DNA of 41,341 bases from Candidatus Rifleibacteriota bacterium (GCA_012517355.1 JAAYVD010000050.1:87350-128690), one strand, 5' to 3'; positions 1-8,250 are shown, counted from the stretch's first letter. A program made the numbers and translations. The notes: generated by a model from the sequence alone, not told the origin.

Positions 1-924
1 CTCGGCATCGCCCTCGCCTGCGGCTGGGTCCTGGCCGACCTGTTCCTCGCGCCGGTGGGCGACCTGGCGGGGGGCCTGGCCGCCCTGGCCCGGCGCGATC
101 CCGCGGTGCGCATCCCTGCCGACCGGGCCGACGAGTTCGGCGACCTGGCCCGGGCCTTCAACCTGATGGTCGAGAACCTCAAGGAACTGGAACTGGCCCG
201 GGTCGTGCAGGAGGCCCTCCTACCCGCCGAGTTCCCCATCGTCCCCGGCTGTTCGGGCGCGGTCTGGAACCGGCCCGCCACGCACCTGGGCGGCGACTAC
301 TGCGACTTCTTCCCCCTCGCCGACGGCCGCCTGATGGCCGTCATCGGGGACGCCACCGGCCACGGGGTGGCCGCCGCCCTCGTCATGTCGATGGTCAAGG
401 CCGAGGTCTTCGATTTCGCCGGGGAGCCGGGCCCCCTGCCCGGCCTGCTCGCCCGCCTCGACCGGCTGCTGATGGCCCTCACCCCGCGCAAACTGAAGAT
501 GACCTTCTGCGTGGTGGTGCTCGACCCCGCGACCGGCGATCTCGAGGCGGTCAACGCCGGCCATCCCTTCCCCATCCTGCTGAGCCGCCAGGGCTCGGCC
601 CAGGAATGGCCCATGACCGGCTTTCCCCTCGGGTTCGCCGCCAAGGGCCGCCCCCAGCGGGTGGCCACCTTCCCCCTGACCCCCGGCGGCCAGGTCGTCC
701 TGGTCACCGACGGCCTGTTCGAGGTCGCCAGCCCGCAGGGCCAGCCGTTCGGCTACGATGCCCTCCGCCAAAGCCTGCAGAAGGTCGGCTGGCGACACCC
801 CGCCCACGTGGCCGACCACCTGCGCGAGGTCATCGACCGGTTCCGCGGCCCCTGCCCCTTCACCGACGATTGCACGATCGTCGTCGTCCGCTGGGACGGC
901 CCGGCAGGAGGCACCGATGCCTGA
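1..924 (+). CDS. HAMP-SpoIIE (PP2C-type) serine phosphatase, 5' end outside window
   Basis: The frame is open from base 1, so the gene starts upstream. The visible part begins with the end of a membrane helix (residues LGIALACGWVLADLFL), then a HAMP linker with the DEFGDLARAFNLM signature, then a SpoIIE/PP2C-like phosphatase domain. Metal-binding acidic motifs are present: GGDYCDFF, GDATGHGVAAALV, VTDGLFE and DDCTIVVV. In this family the domain dephosphorylates an anti-anti-sigma (STAS) partner, linking an extracytoplasmic signal to gene expression or surface behaviour; no such partner gene is visible here. It ends with TGA inside the start of the next gene, an 8-bp overlap that implies translational coupling. 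The sensor half is missing, so the input cannot be judged. Confidence 0.9.
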   Translation, partial: LGIALACGWVLADLFLAPVGDLAGGLAALARRDPAVRIPADRADEFGDLARAFNLMVENLKELELARVVQEALLPAEFPIVPGCSGAVWNRPATHLGGDYCDFFPLADGRLMAVIGDATGHGVAAALVMSMVKAEVFDFAGEPGPLPGLLARLDRLLMALTPRKLKMTFCVVVLDPATGDLEAVNAGHPFPILLSRQGSAQEWPMTGFPLGFAAKGRPQRVATFPLTPGGQVVLVTDGLFEVASPQGQPFGYDALRQSLQKVGWRHPAHVADHLREVIDRFRGPCPFTDDCTIVVVRWDGPAGGTDA

Positions 925-3760
925 CCGCCAACGCCCCGGCTTCGCCGCCGTCCGCGAGTTCGTGCTGTTCGTCCTCCTGCCCCTGTTGTGTCTGCGCTTC
1001 GCCGGACAGTACGCGATCCGCTGGGACGAACGCGACCGCCGGGAACGGGCCGCCGCGCGGCTGGCCGAGCGGCTGGGCCGGATCGTCCGCGACAGCGACG
1101 CCGAGAGCCTCTTCCAGAGGCTGGCGGCGGGGCTGGTCGCCGACCTGCGGGCGGGGCCGCCCACCCCCGACCGGGTCGGAGCCTGCTGGCGGGCGGCCGT
1201 GGCCAGCTCGGGGCTCGACCTCCAGCTCTACGCGTTCGACGCCTCGGGAACCCTGGTTCCCCTGCCCGGAAAGCCCCCCCGGGCGGCCGACCTGGTGGCT
1301 GACGGCTGGCGCATCCTGCTCGGCAGCGGCCGCCGGCTCGACCTGTTCCGCACCAAGGAGATCTACGCCCTGTTCGGCAGCAGCTTCGAGTTCCCCGCCC
1401 TCAAGGCCCACGCCGGCACCGCCATGCCGGTCTACGGAGGCGCCGGGAACGGCCTCCTCTACTGGGAACCCCTGGCTTCGCCGCCCTTCGACAGCGTCCT
1501 GATCGCCTTGTGGGACCGCCCGCCCCCCGAGGTGTTCCTGCGCCAGTCCCTGCAGGAGAGCCCCGAACCCGGCCTGTTCCTCCTCGGCGAGGGTCCGGGA
1601 GGCGCCCGGACCACCTTCGCGGCCATTCCGGGGCTTTCCGTCCCCGACGGCCTGCCGGCGCAGCCCCCGGAGGGCGGGACCGGCCGCGACGCCGGCCTCC
1701 CCGACACCTGGAGCCTGGCCTGGGACCGCCACGGCAGCCTCCGCCTGATCGCCGCCGAACCCTACCGGCCGGGCCCCCACCGCGGGTGGTCGGTGGCCCT
1801 CGACGCCCTCCTGGCCTGCCTGGTCCTCGGCCTCGCCGCCGCCCTGGCCCGCTGGGGAACCCCGGCCACCCTGGCCCGGCTGCCTCTGCGCGCCCGGCTG
1901 ACCGGCCTGTTCCTCTACCTCACCCTGATCGGCCTCGCCGCACTCGGCGCCCTCGCCCTCAGCCATTTCCGCGAACGCGAGGAGGTCCTGATCGCCGAGG
2001 CCCAGAGGGCCGCCCTCGAACGCCTGACCCGCATCGACCAGGGCTTCGCCGCCGAAAAGGAACGCTTCCTGCGCGACCTGCGCGAGTTCGCCCGGGATCC
2101 CGAATTCCGCCGGAACCCGGCCGGGGCGAAGGACAAGGCCACGCTCTACGACCGGACCAACCGGGTGAACTGGCTCGAAGCCCGTGACCTCGACGGCAAC
2201 CTCCTGTTCACCACCGAACGCCCCGACCTCACCCAGAAGATCGGCGTCCTCGCCCGCGTGCTGAGCCGGCGGTTCATCGACCTGTTCCTGTCCGACCGGA
2301 TTCCTCCCTCGCAGAAGGTCCGGATCGACCCCGCCGAACTGGTCATCACCAGCATCCTCGACAGCCCCCTCACCGGGTGGGTCCACATCACCAACGCTCC
2401 CGACACCGTGCACGAACTGAAATTCGGCGACTACGACCTGTGGTGGTGGTGGACCTGCTTCCGCGACCCCGCCTCCTCCCTCGCCATCCTGCAGGCCGAC
2501 CAGAAGCTCGAGGAGGTCATCCCCCCCTACCTGACCCGCGTCCTGCTCGAACGGGAGGGCATCGACCAGGCAGCCCTCCGCGTCGCCGCCTGGAGCCTGA
2601 ACCGCGGCCAGTTCGTCCCCGCCGAGCCGGTCGGCCTCCCCGCTCCCCTGCGGGCGTTCGCCCACCGCGTGCGGATCGTCGGCGAGCCCCTCCAGATCAG
2701 CTTCGAATGGCAGGGCGAGGACTACCTGGCCGTCGGCGCGCCCGCCCGCCAGATCAAGCGCCATCTGCTGCTCGCCTGGTATCCCATGTCCGCCATCCGC
2801 TCCTCCCTGGCGGGCATCCGGTTCGCCCTGGCCCTCGGCATGGTCCTGGCCCTCGTCGTCGCCCTGCTGCTCGGCAGCATCTTCACCGACACCCTGGTCA
2901 CCCCGCTGCGGGAACTGATGCGGGGCGTCGAGGCCCTGCGGGCCCGCGACGTGTCGGTCCGCCTGCAGGTCGATTCCGACGACGAGTTCGGGGAACTCGG
3001 CCGCTCGTTCAACCGCACCATCGAGGAGATCGGGGAACTGGTGTTCGCCCAGTCGGTGCAGAACCGCCTGATGCCCATCGTCCCCCCCGCGGTCGAAGGG
3101 TGCCAGCTGGCCGTGGTCAACCGCGCCGCCGCCGACCTGGGCGGCGACTTCTTCGACATCGTCCCCCTGCCCGACGGCCAGGTCCTGTTCTGCATCGGCG
3201 ACGTCACCGGCCACGGCGTCGCCTCCGCCCTCGTCATGGCCATGGCCAAGGCCGCCACCTGGTCCTGGAGCCGCACCGGCCAACCCCTGATCCCGTTGAT
3301 GCAACGCCTCAACCGCCTGTTCCACCGCCTGTTGCGCCGCAAAAAACTGATGACCTTCTTCGCCCTGCTGCTCGACCCCGCCACCGGCCGGATGACCTTC
3401 TCGAACGCCGGCCATCCCCAACCCTTCGTGCTCGGCGCCGACGGCACCATCACCAGGCTCGACCTGCCCCATCCGCCCCTCGGGTTCAGCGAACGCGCCC
3501 CCTTCGAGACGGCCGACGCCGTCCTCCCGCCCGGCGCCACCCTCCTGCTGTTCACCGACGGGCTCCTCGAACTGCCCCCGGAAGAACCCTGGCTGATGGG
3601 CGGCCTCGAGCTCTTCCTCCGCGCCCATCCCCCGGCCGCCGCCGACGAACTGCGCGACGCCCTGCTCGCCGAGGCCATCACCCGCAACGGCGGTCCCGGC
3701 TTCCCCGACGACGTGACCATCGTGGTGGTGCGCCGCAACGAGGATTCCCACGCGTCCTGA
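917..3760 (+). CDS. Membrane sensor with HAMP and SpoIIE phosphatase domains
   Basis: A 947-residue protein paralogous to the upstream gene. I chose ATG 917 because AGGAGG lies at 906-911, five bases before it, and it overlaps the preceding stop. Predicted order: membrane helix near residues 13-30, a first extracytoplasmic region, helices near 293-312 and 328-350, a second extracytoplasmic region of about 280 residues with a helical start resembling Cache-type sensors (inference), a fourth helix near 633-656, HAMP (DDEFGELGRSFNRT), then SpoIIE phosphatase from about 720 to the end. Phosphatase motifs are GGDFFDIV, GDVTGHGVASALV, FTDGLLEL and DDVTIVVV. It probably dephosphorylates a STAS-domain partner in response to an envelope signal. 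Two linked copies suggest two inputs to one switch, or paralogous switches. Confidence 0.92.
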   Translation: MPDRQRPGFAAVREFVLFVLLPLLCLRFAGQYAIRWDERDRRERAAARLAERLGRIVRDSDAESLFQRLAAGLVADLRAGPPTPDRVGACWRAAVASSGLDLQLYAFDASGTLVPLPGKPPRAADLVADGWRILLGSGRRLDLFRTKEIYALFGSSFEFPALKAHAGTAMPVYGGAGNGLLYWEPLASPPFDSVLIALWDRPPPEVFLRQSLQESPEPGLFLLGEGPGGARTTFAAIPGLSVPDGLPAQPPEGGTGRDAGLPDTWSLAWDRHGSLRLIAAEPYRPGPHRGWSVALDALLACLVLGLAAALARWGTPATLARLPLRARLTGLFLYLTLIGLAALGALALSHFREREEVLIAEAQRAALERLTRIDQGFAAEKERFLRDLREFARDPEFRRNPAGAKDKATLYDRTNRVNWLEARDLDGNLLFTTERPDLTQKIGVLARVLSRRFIDLFLSDRIPPSQKVRIDPAELVITSILDSPLTGWVHITNAPDTVHELKFGDYDLWWWWTCFRDPASSLAILQADQKLEEVIPPYLTRVLLEREGIDQAALRVAAWSLNRGQFVPAEPVGLPAPLRAFAHRVRIVGEPLQISFEWQGEDYLAVGAPARQIKRHLLLAWYPMSAIRSSLAGIRFALALGMVLALVVALLLGSIFTDTLVTPLRELMRGVEALRARDVSVRLQVDSDDEFGELGRSFNRTIEEIGELVFAQSVQNRLMPIVPPAVEGCQLAVVNRAAADLGGDFFDIVPLPDGQVLFCIGDVTGHGVASALVMAMAKAATWSWSRTGQPLIPLMQRLNRLFHRLLRRKKLMTFFALLLDPATGRMTFSNAGHPQPFVLGADGTITRLDLPHPPLGFSERAPFETADAVLPPGATLLLFTDGLLELPPEEPWLMGGLELFLRAHPPAAADELRDALLAEAITRNGGPGFPDDVTIVVVRRNEDSHAS

Positions 3761-3783
3761 CCCTCGGCACCTGCCAGGGCCGG

Positions 3784-3992
3784 CCGGTCGTGACGCGGGC
3801 GCAGGTGGCCGGGCCGTTGCCACGGGAACCGGCTTCTCCTCACCGCCGGGCCTTCCACGCCCACCCGGTGATGACGCGGGCGCAGGTGAACGGGTCGTTG
3901 CCACGGGAACCGGCTCCCCCGGTCCCCCGCCCCTACCAGGTCCAGCCGGTGGTGAGGCGGGCGCGCGTCGCCGGGTCGTTCCGGCACAGGAT
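3784..3992. repeat. Three degenerate copies of a pseudopilin 3' end, period 81 bp
   Basis: Segments beginning at 3784, 3865 and 3946 share the core CGGGCGCAGGTG/GCGGGCGCGCGTC followed by GGGCCGTT or GGGTCGTT and a GGGAACCGG-type tail. Spacing is exactly 81 bp (27 codons). The third copy is the last codons of the pilin-like gene at 3933-4541, read on the minus strand (CRNDPATRARLTTGW). The first two lie beyond its stop codon and would encode similar residues, so they look like decayed tandem duplications of the C-terminal coding segment. Confidence 0.7.
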
Positions 3993-4541
3993 GAACCGTT
4001 CCAGCGTGTGGGTCTCCCCGCCTTCGGGGCCCGAGGAAACGGTGACCGTCACGAAGAACCCGACGCTGCCCTCGACCGTGGCCCGGCGCCACCGCAGGAC
4101 GGTCGGCAGGCCACGGGCGAAGGTGTGCCCTTCCCCCTCGTCTCCCGCCTCGGCCCCGGATCCAGTAACCGTGCGGGTCACCCCCAGGCCGCCGGCGGCC
4201 GGCCGGTAGGAGGCCGCCACTTCGCCCGCGGGGCTCAGCAGCCGCAGGATCATGCTGCCGCCTGGTCCGGGGTCGGCCTGGACCGCCCGCTCCAGGTCGC
4301 GCTCGATGCGGGAAAGGAGGATCCCGGCGTTCTGCACGGTGGTCAGGTGGGCCGCCCCCTTCTGCGAGATCCGCATTCCGCCCGACAGGAGGCGGGTGAC
4401 CGCCACCGCCAGGATGGCCCCGATCAACACGGCCATCATCAGCTCGACCACGGTCACCCCCCGTCTCACGGGCACCGCCCCTCTCACGGCCGTCGCCCCG
4501 CTCGCGGTCCCCCCCAGTCTCACGGTCCCCCCGCGTCTCAC
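3933..4541 (-). CDS. GspJ/PilW-like pseudopilin
   Basis: About 202 residues. The prepilin motif RRG|VTVVELMM precedes one hydrophobic helix (VLIGAILAVAVTRLL), as in type IV pilin-like proteins cleaved and methylated by prepilin peptidase. The rest (SRIERDLERAVQ, then beta-rich sequence with LRLLSPAGEVAASYR) resembles the GspJ/PulJ/PilW minor pseudopilin group. GTG 4541 overlaps the TGA of the upstream pilin gene as GTGA, so it is probably coupled. Further in-frame GTG codons at 4523, 4487, 4469 and 4451 arise from an 18-bp repeat. GTG 4469 would give the short leader MRRG, so the true start is uncertain. It is the last gene of a minus-strand pilin-like operon. The specific GspJ assignment is less sure than pseudopilin. 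Confidence 0.85.
   Translation of the reverse strand: MRRGGTVRLGGTASGATAVRGAVPVRRGVTVVELMMAVLIGAILAVAVTRLLSGGMRISQKGAAHLTTVQNAGILLSRIERDLERAVQADPGPGGSMILRLLSPAGEVAASYRPAAGGLGVTRTVTGSGAEAGDEGEGHTFARGLPTVLRWRRATVEGSVGFFVTVTVSSGPEGGETHTLERFILCRNDPATRARLTTGWTW
4452..4541 (-). repeat. Five tandem 18-bp units spanning start codon and prepilin leader
   Basis: On the minus strand five units follow each other: GTGAGACGCGGGGGGACC, GTGAGACTGGGGGGGACC, GCGAGCGGGGCGACGGCC, GTGAGAGGGGCGGTGCCC and GTGAGACGGGGGGTGACC. Four begin with a potential GTG start. The first, second and last encode V-R-x-G-x-T-like hexapeptides, and the last is the functional RRG|VT prepilin cleavage site. The array starts at the GTGA overlap with the upstream gene. 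Confidence 0.85.
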
Positions 4542-5143
4542 GGCCGCCTCCCCGCGAAGACCAGGCCGGTCAGGGCGAATTGCTGCGCCACCCCGCCGGT
4601 GGTCCAGGTCACCTCGGCCAGGATGATGCGATAGTCGATCGGCCAATCGGCATTCCCCGGAGGCAGGACCTGCCCGGTCACCGTCAGGAAGCGGCGGAAC
4701 CGCGGATCGACCGGGGTGCCGCCGGCCACGACGGGAACCTCGCGGCGCTGATTCGCGGCGGGGTCCAACCGGTCGAACCCCTGGGCCTGCGCGAAATCGA
4801 CCAGTTCCGCCGCCCAGGCGTGTGCCAGGATCTCGTCGCGGGTCATCATCGTTCCCATGTTCCCCCGCGAAAACAGATAAAAGACCGGCAGCAGGCCGCA
4901 CGACAGCACCGCCACCCCGATGATCACCTCGAGGAGCGACAGACCCCAGCGAGGCCAGGTGTGACCGGCCCCGGCCACACGAATCCGGCCCCCCCCACGA
5001 GGGCAGCGGTCTCCGGGCCACCCGACCGACACGAGGTCGGCCACACCCCTTTGCCGCCACGGCTGGCGGCGCGGGACGCCCATTTCGCCCACCGCCAAGG
5101 GGCCGCCCGCGGCTGCATTCTTCCGCCCGGTCATCCCACCCAT
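4538..5143 (-). CDS. GspI/PilV-like pseudopilin with palindromic-element insert in its leader
   Basis: 201 residues. The pilin signature WG|LSLLEVIIGVAVLSCGLLPV is followed by a short soluble part with ILAHAWAAELVDFAQAQGF, typical of GspI/PilV minor pilins. ATG 5143 lies one base after the TGA of the upstream gene with GGTGGAG before it, so it is probably coupled. Residues of about 13-43, between this ATG and the cleavage site, are encoded by a copy of the dispersed 82-bp element, giving an unusually long leader of about 70 residues. An internal in-frame GTG near 4970 would give a normal-length leader but lacks a clear Shine-Dalgarno. The gene overlaps the next one by 4 bp. Role: minor subunit of a pilus or secretion pseudopilus. 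Confidence 0.85.
   Translation of the reverse strand: MGGMTGRKNAAAGGPLAVGEMGVPRRQPWRQRGVADLVSVGWPGDRCPRGGGRIRVAGAGHTWPRWGLSLLEVIIGVAVLSCGLLPVFYLFSRGNMGTMMTRDEILAHAWAAELVDFAQAQGFDRLDPAANQRREVPVVAGGTPVDPRFRRFLTVTGQVLPPGNADWPIDYRIILAEVTWTTGGVAQQFALTGLVFAGRRP
5022..5108 (+). repeat. Dispersed ~82-bp palindromic element, copy R1
   Basis: Begins CCGACCGACACGAGGTCGG and contains CCCCTTTGC, CGCCAcggcTGGCG and a closing CCAAGGGG. The third arm has decayed. It lies in frame inside the leader of the GspI-like pseudopilin on the opposite strand, which reads it as GVPRRQPWRQRGVADLVSVG. Confidence 0.85.
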
Positions 5144-5144
5144 C

Positions 5145-7622
5145 TCACTCCACCACCAGGGGCGAGGGTTCGAAACTGAAGCCCAGCAGCGGCTCCTCGC
5201 TCTGTTCCGCGGGCGGCGGCTCCCCGGTGCCCGGCCGGGGGGTGGGCAGCGCGGCCAGGGCCGGAAAGTAGGTCAGGGTGCCTCCGGGGAACCCGGCCAG
5301 GTCGGCCGGGCCCGTGCAGAACCGCTTCATCACCACGTTGCCGGTCACCTGCAGGCCGGGCCCGCCGCCGAAGACCACCCGCCCGCCCGCCACCAGCGAC
5401 GCCTGCACGCGCGCCCCGGCCGGCGTCTCGAGACGGATGTCCCCCCGGGGGGCGGCCAGCAGCAGGATCTCCCGGGACCGGGCCGGGAACTGGGGTTCGA
5501 GGGGGGCCCGCACCACCCAGTCGCCGTCCTCCAGGACCAGCGCGCCGTTGCCGACGAACCGCCAGGGCCGCTCGAGGACCACCCGCCGGTCGGCGCTGGA
5601 GACCACCACCAGCCCGTCCAGGAACAGCACGTCCCGCCACAGCAGTCCCCGGCGTTGCAGCGCGGTGGACAGATCGGGGTCGCCCGCCCCCGGCAGCTCG
5701 ATCCGGTGGGTCACCCGCCCCGCCGCCCCCAGCGAGGCCAGGAAGGGGGCCATCTCCCGCAGGGTGGCCCCCGCCGGGGCGGCCCGGACGAAGGGAGCGG
5801 GCACCCCGTGCAGGGCATCCGCAGGAATGACAGGTCGGAAGAAATCGTACAAATGATCACTTTCGGACACGACCGTCCAGGGATCGGGAACCCGGTTGTT
5901 GTGCGCGAACGCCAGGCCGAGGTTGTACGACCGGCTGGCCACGAACGAACTGTAGTGCAGCAGGTAGCGGGCGAGCTCCCCCCGGATCGGCGAGAGCAGC
6001 CCCGCCCGCACCAGCGGCACCAGCTTGCCGTTGGCGGTCTGCGCCTCGATCAGGAACCGGTCCTCCTCCTCGTACAAAAACAGCCGTTCCCGCGTCCGGC
6101 CCTCCGGGCTGTTCCAGGGCGGGCCGGCCAGCGGCGGCCAGGCGTAGATGCGCGCCAGCAGGGTCATCGACCGGACGTCCCCCAGCACCAGGGTCGGCGA
6201 CCGGTTGCCGTCCACCCCGTTGGGGCGAAGCAGGGAACTGGATTCCACCCGCAGGGTGTCCCGGAAGGCCGGCCACAGACCCGGCGCAAACTCCCGGATC
6301 AGGTCGTAGAACAGCCGCACGCTGTTGTGCGGGCTGGGGGACATGCCTACGTCCATCTGGAACAGGTCGAGGGGCTGTCCATCGGGAGTGCGGGTCGCCA
6401 GCACCTTGTAGAAACCGTCCCCGTTGGGGCGGCGGAACAGCTGGAACCCCTCCCCCGCCCCCGATCCCGCGTTCCCCGGCGGGGAATGGGCCAGGTTCAG
6501 CACCACCGTGCCGGTGCCCCCGAGGTAGACCAGGCCACGCGGGCCGGTCACCAGGTCCCGCCAGGTGGTCGGCACCGGCAGCGGTCCGTGCGGACCACCG
6601 TGATCCCCGTCCGCGTCGAAGACCAGGGGACGGGCGGGCGAGGTGGCGAGCACCTCGCCGTTCTCGTCGACCGCCACCTGGTTCAGCCCGTGGAACGACC
6701 CTGGCCCCGGCTGCCCCATGTCTTCCGCGTAGAAGACGAATTTCGACAGCACCGGCACCAGCGCCGCCGTCACCTTCACCCGGCACCGGAACTGGAACTC
6801 CTCCACCAGCTCCGGCCGCGCCCCCTTCCGCTGCCGCACCACCACGGTCAGGCGAACCGCCCCCCGCTTCTCCCGCGGATATCCCGCCGCCGCCAGCCCG
6901 GTTTCCTCGAAATCCTCCGGCTCGCACCGGTAGCGGATCTCGAACCCGAATGACCCTTCGCGCGCCAGGGGAGCGGTGAGCGCCTGCCCCACCGCGAACA
7001 GGTCGCTGGTCGCGGTCTCCTCCAGGTCCACCTGGCCTGTCACCGGCCGCATCTCCGACCGCGGCCTGGCCAGTTCCCGGAACAGCGGGGCCAGGGACGG
7101 GCTATCGGCGTCGGTCACGGGGAACGGACCGTTCCCGCCCTGGGCCAGCAGCGGCCCATACTGCAACTTGTGCACCGCCAGCGTCGCCAGGCCGAACGCC
7201 GCCCGCGACAGGATGCCCTGTTTCCCAGCCCGCTCGCTGAGCCGCCGCTGCTGCAGCATGTAGTGGAAATACCCGACCGCGAACAGGGTCACGCAGAAAA
7301 GGGTCCCGACCGCGATCAGCAGGAACGAACCCCGACGGCCCCTGGGCGGTGCGCGAAACCCGCGCTGCGCGCCGCCATTCCTGACGGCAAAGGGGAAGCC
7401 CTTCCGACGTCGTGTCGGTCGGGTCCGACCGGCAGGAGATCGGATGGTCTTCCCTGTTGCCTCCAGCGACGGCAGCGCGAAACCCCCGTTCCCCGCCTCG
7501 CCGGGGGACCGCCCGGGCTGACCTCGGCAGAGCCTTCCCGTGGCCACCGCGGGGAAAGCCGCGCATCCCCCGGTTCGCGCCTTCCCAAGGAACCCTCCGG
7601 CCGACGCTAGGGGCGACACCAT
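5145..7622 (-). CDS. Large GspK/PilX-like envelope protein with pilin-type N-terminus
   Basis: About 825 residues. A pilin-like motif, RRG|SFLLIAVGTLFCVTLFAVGY, is followed by a helical segment (LQQRRLSERAGKQGILSRAAF) as in PilX/GspK-type minor pilins. Then comes a very large region I do not recognise, far longer than ordinary GspK (about 320 residues). The stretch before the cleavage site, roughly residues 1-100, is made of two to three copies of the dispersed palindromic element; the nearer copies contain no in-frame ATG, GTG or TTG, so translation must start upstream, and I chose ATG 7622. This lies 16 bases after the stop of the SH3 gene. Probably part of an envelope-spanning pseudopilus or surface assembly with the two downstream pilin-like proteins. 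Confidence 0.75.
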   Translation of the reverse strand: MVSPLASAGGFLGKARTGGCAAFPAVATGRLCRGQPGRSPGEAGNGGFALPSLEATGKTIRSPAGRTRPTRRRKGFPFAVRNGGAQRGFRAPPRGRRGSFLLIAVGTLFCVTLFAVGYFHYMLQQRRLSERAGKQGILSRAAFGLATLAVHKLQYGPLLAQGGNGPFPVTDADSPSLAPLFRELARPRSEMRPVTGQVDLEETATSDLFAVGQALTAPLAREGSFGFEIRYRCEPEDFEETGLAAAGYPREKRGAVRLTVVVRQRKGARPELVEEFQFRCRVKVTAALVPVLSKFVFYAEDMGQPGPGSFHGLNQVAVDENGEVLATSPARPLVFDADGDHGGPHGPLPVPTTWRDLVTGPRGLVYLGGTGTVVLNLAHSPPGNAGSGAGEGFQLFRRPNGDGFYKVLATRTPDGQPLDLFQMDVGMSPSPHNSVRLFYDLIREFAPGLWPAFRDTLRVESSSLLRPNGVDGNRSPTLVLGDVRSMTLLARIYAWPPLAGPPWNSPEGRTRERLFLYEEEDRFLIEAQTANGKLVPLVRAGLLSPIRGELARYLLHYSSFVASRSYNLGLAFAHNNRVPDPWTVVSESDHLYDFFRPVIPADALHGVPAPFVRAAPAGATLREMAPFLASLGAAGRVTHRIELPGAGDPDLSTALQRRGLLWRDVLFLDGLVVVSSADRRVVLERPWRFVGNGALVLEDGDWVVRAPLEPQFPARSREILLLAAPRGDIRLETPAGARVQASLVAGGRVVFGGGPGLQVTGNVVMKRFCTGPADLAGFPGGTLTYFPALAALPTPRPGTGEPPPAEQSEEPLLGFSFEPSPLVVE
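7338..7423 (-). repeat. Dispersed palindromic element, copy R2
   Basis: Minus-strand copy starting CCCGACCGACACGACGTCGG, then CCCCTTTGCCGTC and GGTTTCGCGCACCG. It is in frame within the prepilin leader of the 5145-7622 gene, immediately before the RRG cleavage motif, and is read as RPTRRRKGFPFAVRNGGAQ. It is head to head with R3. Confidence 0.85.
7424..7510 (+). repeat. Dispersed palindromic element, degenerate copy R3
   Basis: Plus-strand copy with CCGACCGGCAGGAGATCGG, then CCCTGTTGCCTCC, GGCAGCGCGAAACCCCCGTT and CCGGGGGA. Its 5' end abuts the 5' end of R2, forming an inverted pair in the same leader region. Confidence 0.65.
7520..7600 (+). repeat. Possible further degenerate palindromic element, R4
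   Basis: CTCGGCAGAGCCTTCCC, GGGGAAAGCCGCGC and GGTTCGCGCCTTCCC follow the order of element blocks but with many changes. It lies just downstream of the chosen ATG 7622 of the same gene. Confidence 0.35.
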
Positions 7623-7638
7623 GGAACCCCGTCCCCGG

Positions 7639-8250
7639 TCAGCGACGTGTCGCCGGCTTGAGCAGCCGGCCGAGCGAGGCCACCAGGGCGGGATCGGCCC
7701 GCGGGGCCATCGGCCGCACCCGCGCCGGGTCGCGACGGGTGGCGGCATCCTCCTGCTCCTTCAACAACCGCAGGAGCGTGGGCTCACCGACCCCGCCGGG
7801 GGGGGCTTCCTGGTCCTCGATCTGCAGGTAGCTTCCCCAGACCCATCCCCCGTCGGGGAACTTCGGACAGACCACGCGGGCGAAAAAGCCGTCCACCGTG
7901 ATCAGCTGCACCACATCGCCATTCGAGATGAACCCGAGCCGGGGCGCGGCCTGGCTGGGCTCCTTGAACACCAGCAGGTTGCCCCCATAGGGAGGGGCGG
8001 TCGACACGCCCTCGACCCGGGCGGTCCGCGGGGCCGCCTCCGTCTGGGCCGGCGCCGGCCGGCCGCCGGCGGCAAGGAGGAGCAGCACCAGAAGCAGCCC
8101 CACCCACGTCACGACCGCCCACCCCTTCTGCCGCAAGACCGACCCCGGCTCCGGGGTCCTGGTCTGGCTCTCGAGCCTTGACCGGACGGATGACCGGACT
8201 TCGCGGTCAGGAAAACGGAGATCCTCGGGCCATGACGTCAGCTGATCCAT
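7639..8250 (-). CDS. Exported or membrane-anchored SH3-like protein
   Basis: 203 residues. ATG 8250 has AAAGGA four bases upstream. About 40 charged residues precede a hydrophobic segment (AVVTWVGLLLVLLLLAAGG) that ends in GRPAPAQ, which could be a signal peptide or an N-terminal anchor. The following region (GNLLVFKEPSQAAPRLGFISNGDVVQLITVDGFFARV) looks like a bacterial SH3 fold, with WVWGSYLQIEDQ as its end strand. The family is usually periplasmic and binds peptide or wall material; the exact ligand is unknown. It is the first gene of the minus-strand pilin-like operon, with its own sigma-70-type promoter, so it may serve the same surface structure. Confidence 0.75.
   Translation of the reverse strand: MDQLTSWPEDLRFPDREVRSSVRSRLESQTRTPEPGSVLRQKGWAVVTWVGLLLVLLLLAAGGRPAPAQTEAAPRTARVEGVSTAPPYGGNLLVFKEPSQAAPRLGFISNGDVVQLITVDGFFARVVCPKFPDGGWVWGSYLQIEDQEAPPGGVGEPTLLRLLKEQEDAATRRDPARVRPMAPRADPALVASLGRLLKPATRR

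Noticed and set aside
860-3904. Very long open frame antisense to the second SpoIIE gene, and similar antisense frames elsewhere (for example 15084-17024, 16999-18723, 26266-29106).
   Set aside because: High GC content keeps mirror frames of real genes open. The translations are Gly/Ala/Arg- or Asp/Gly-rich with no domain motifs or ribosome sites.
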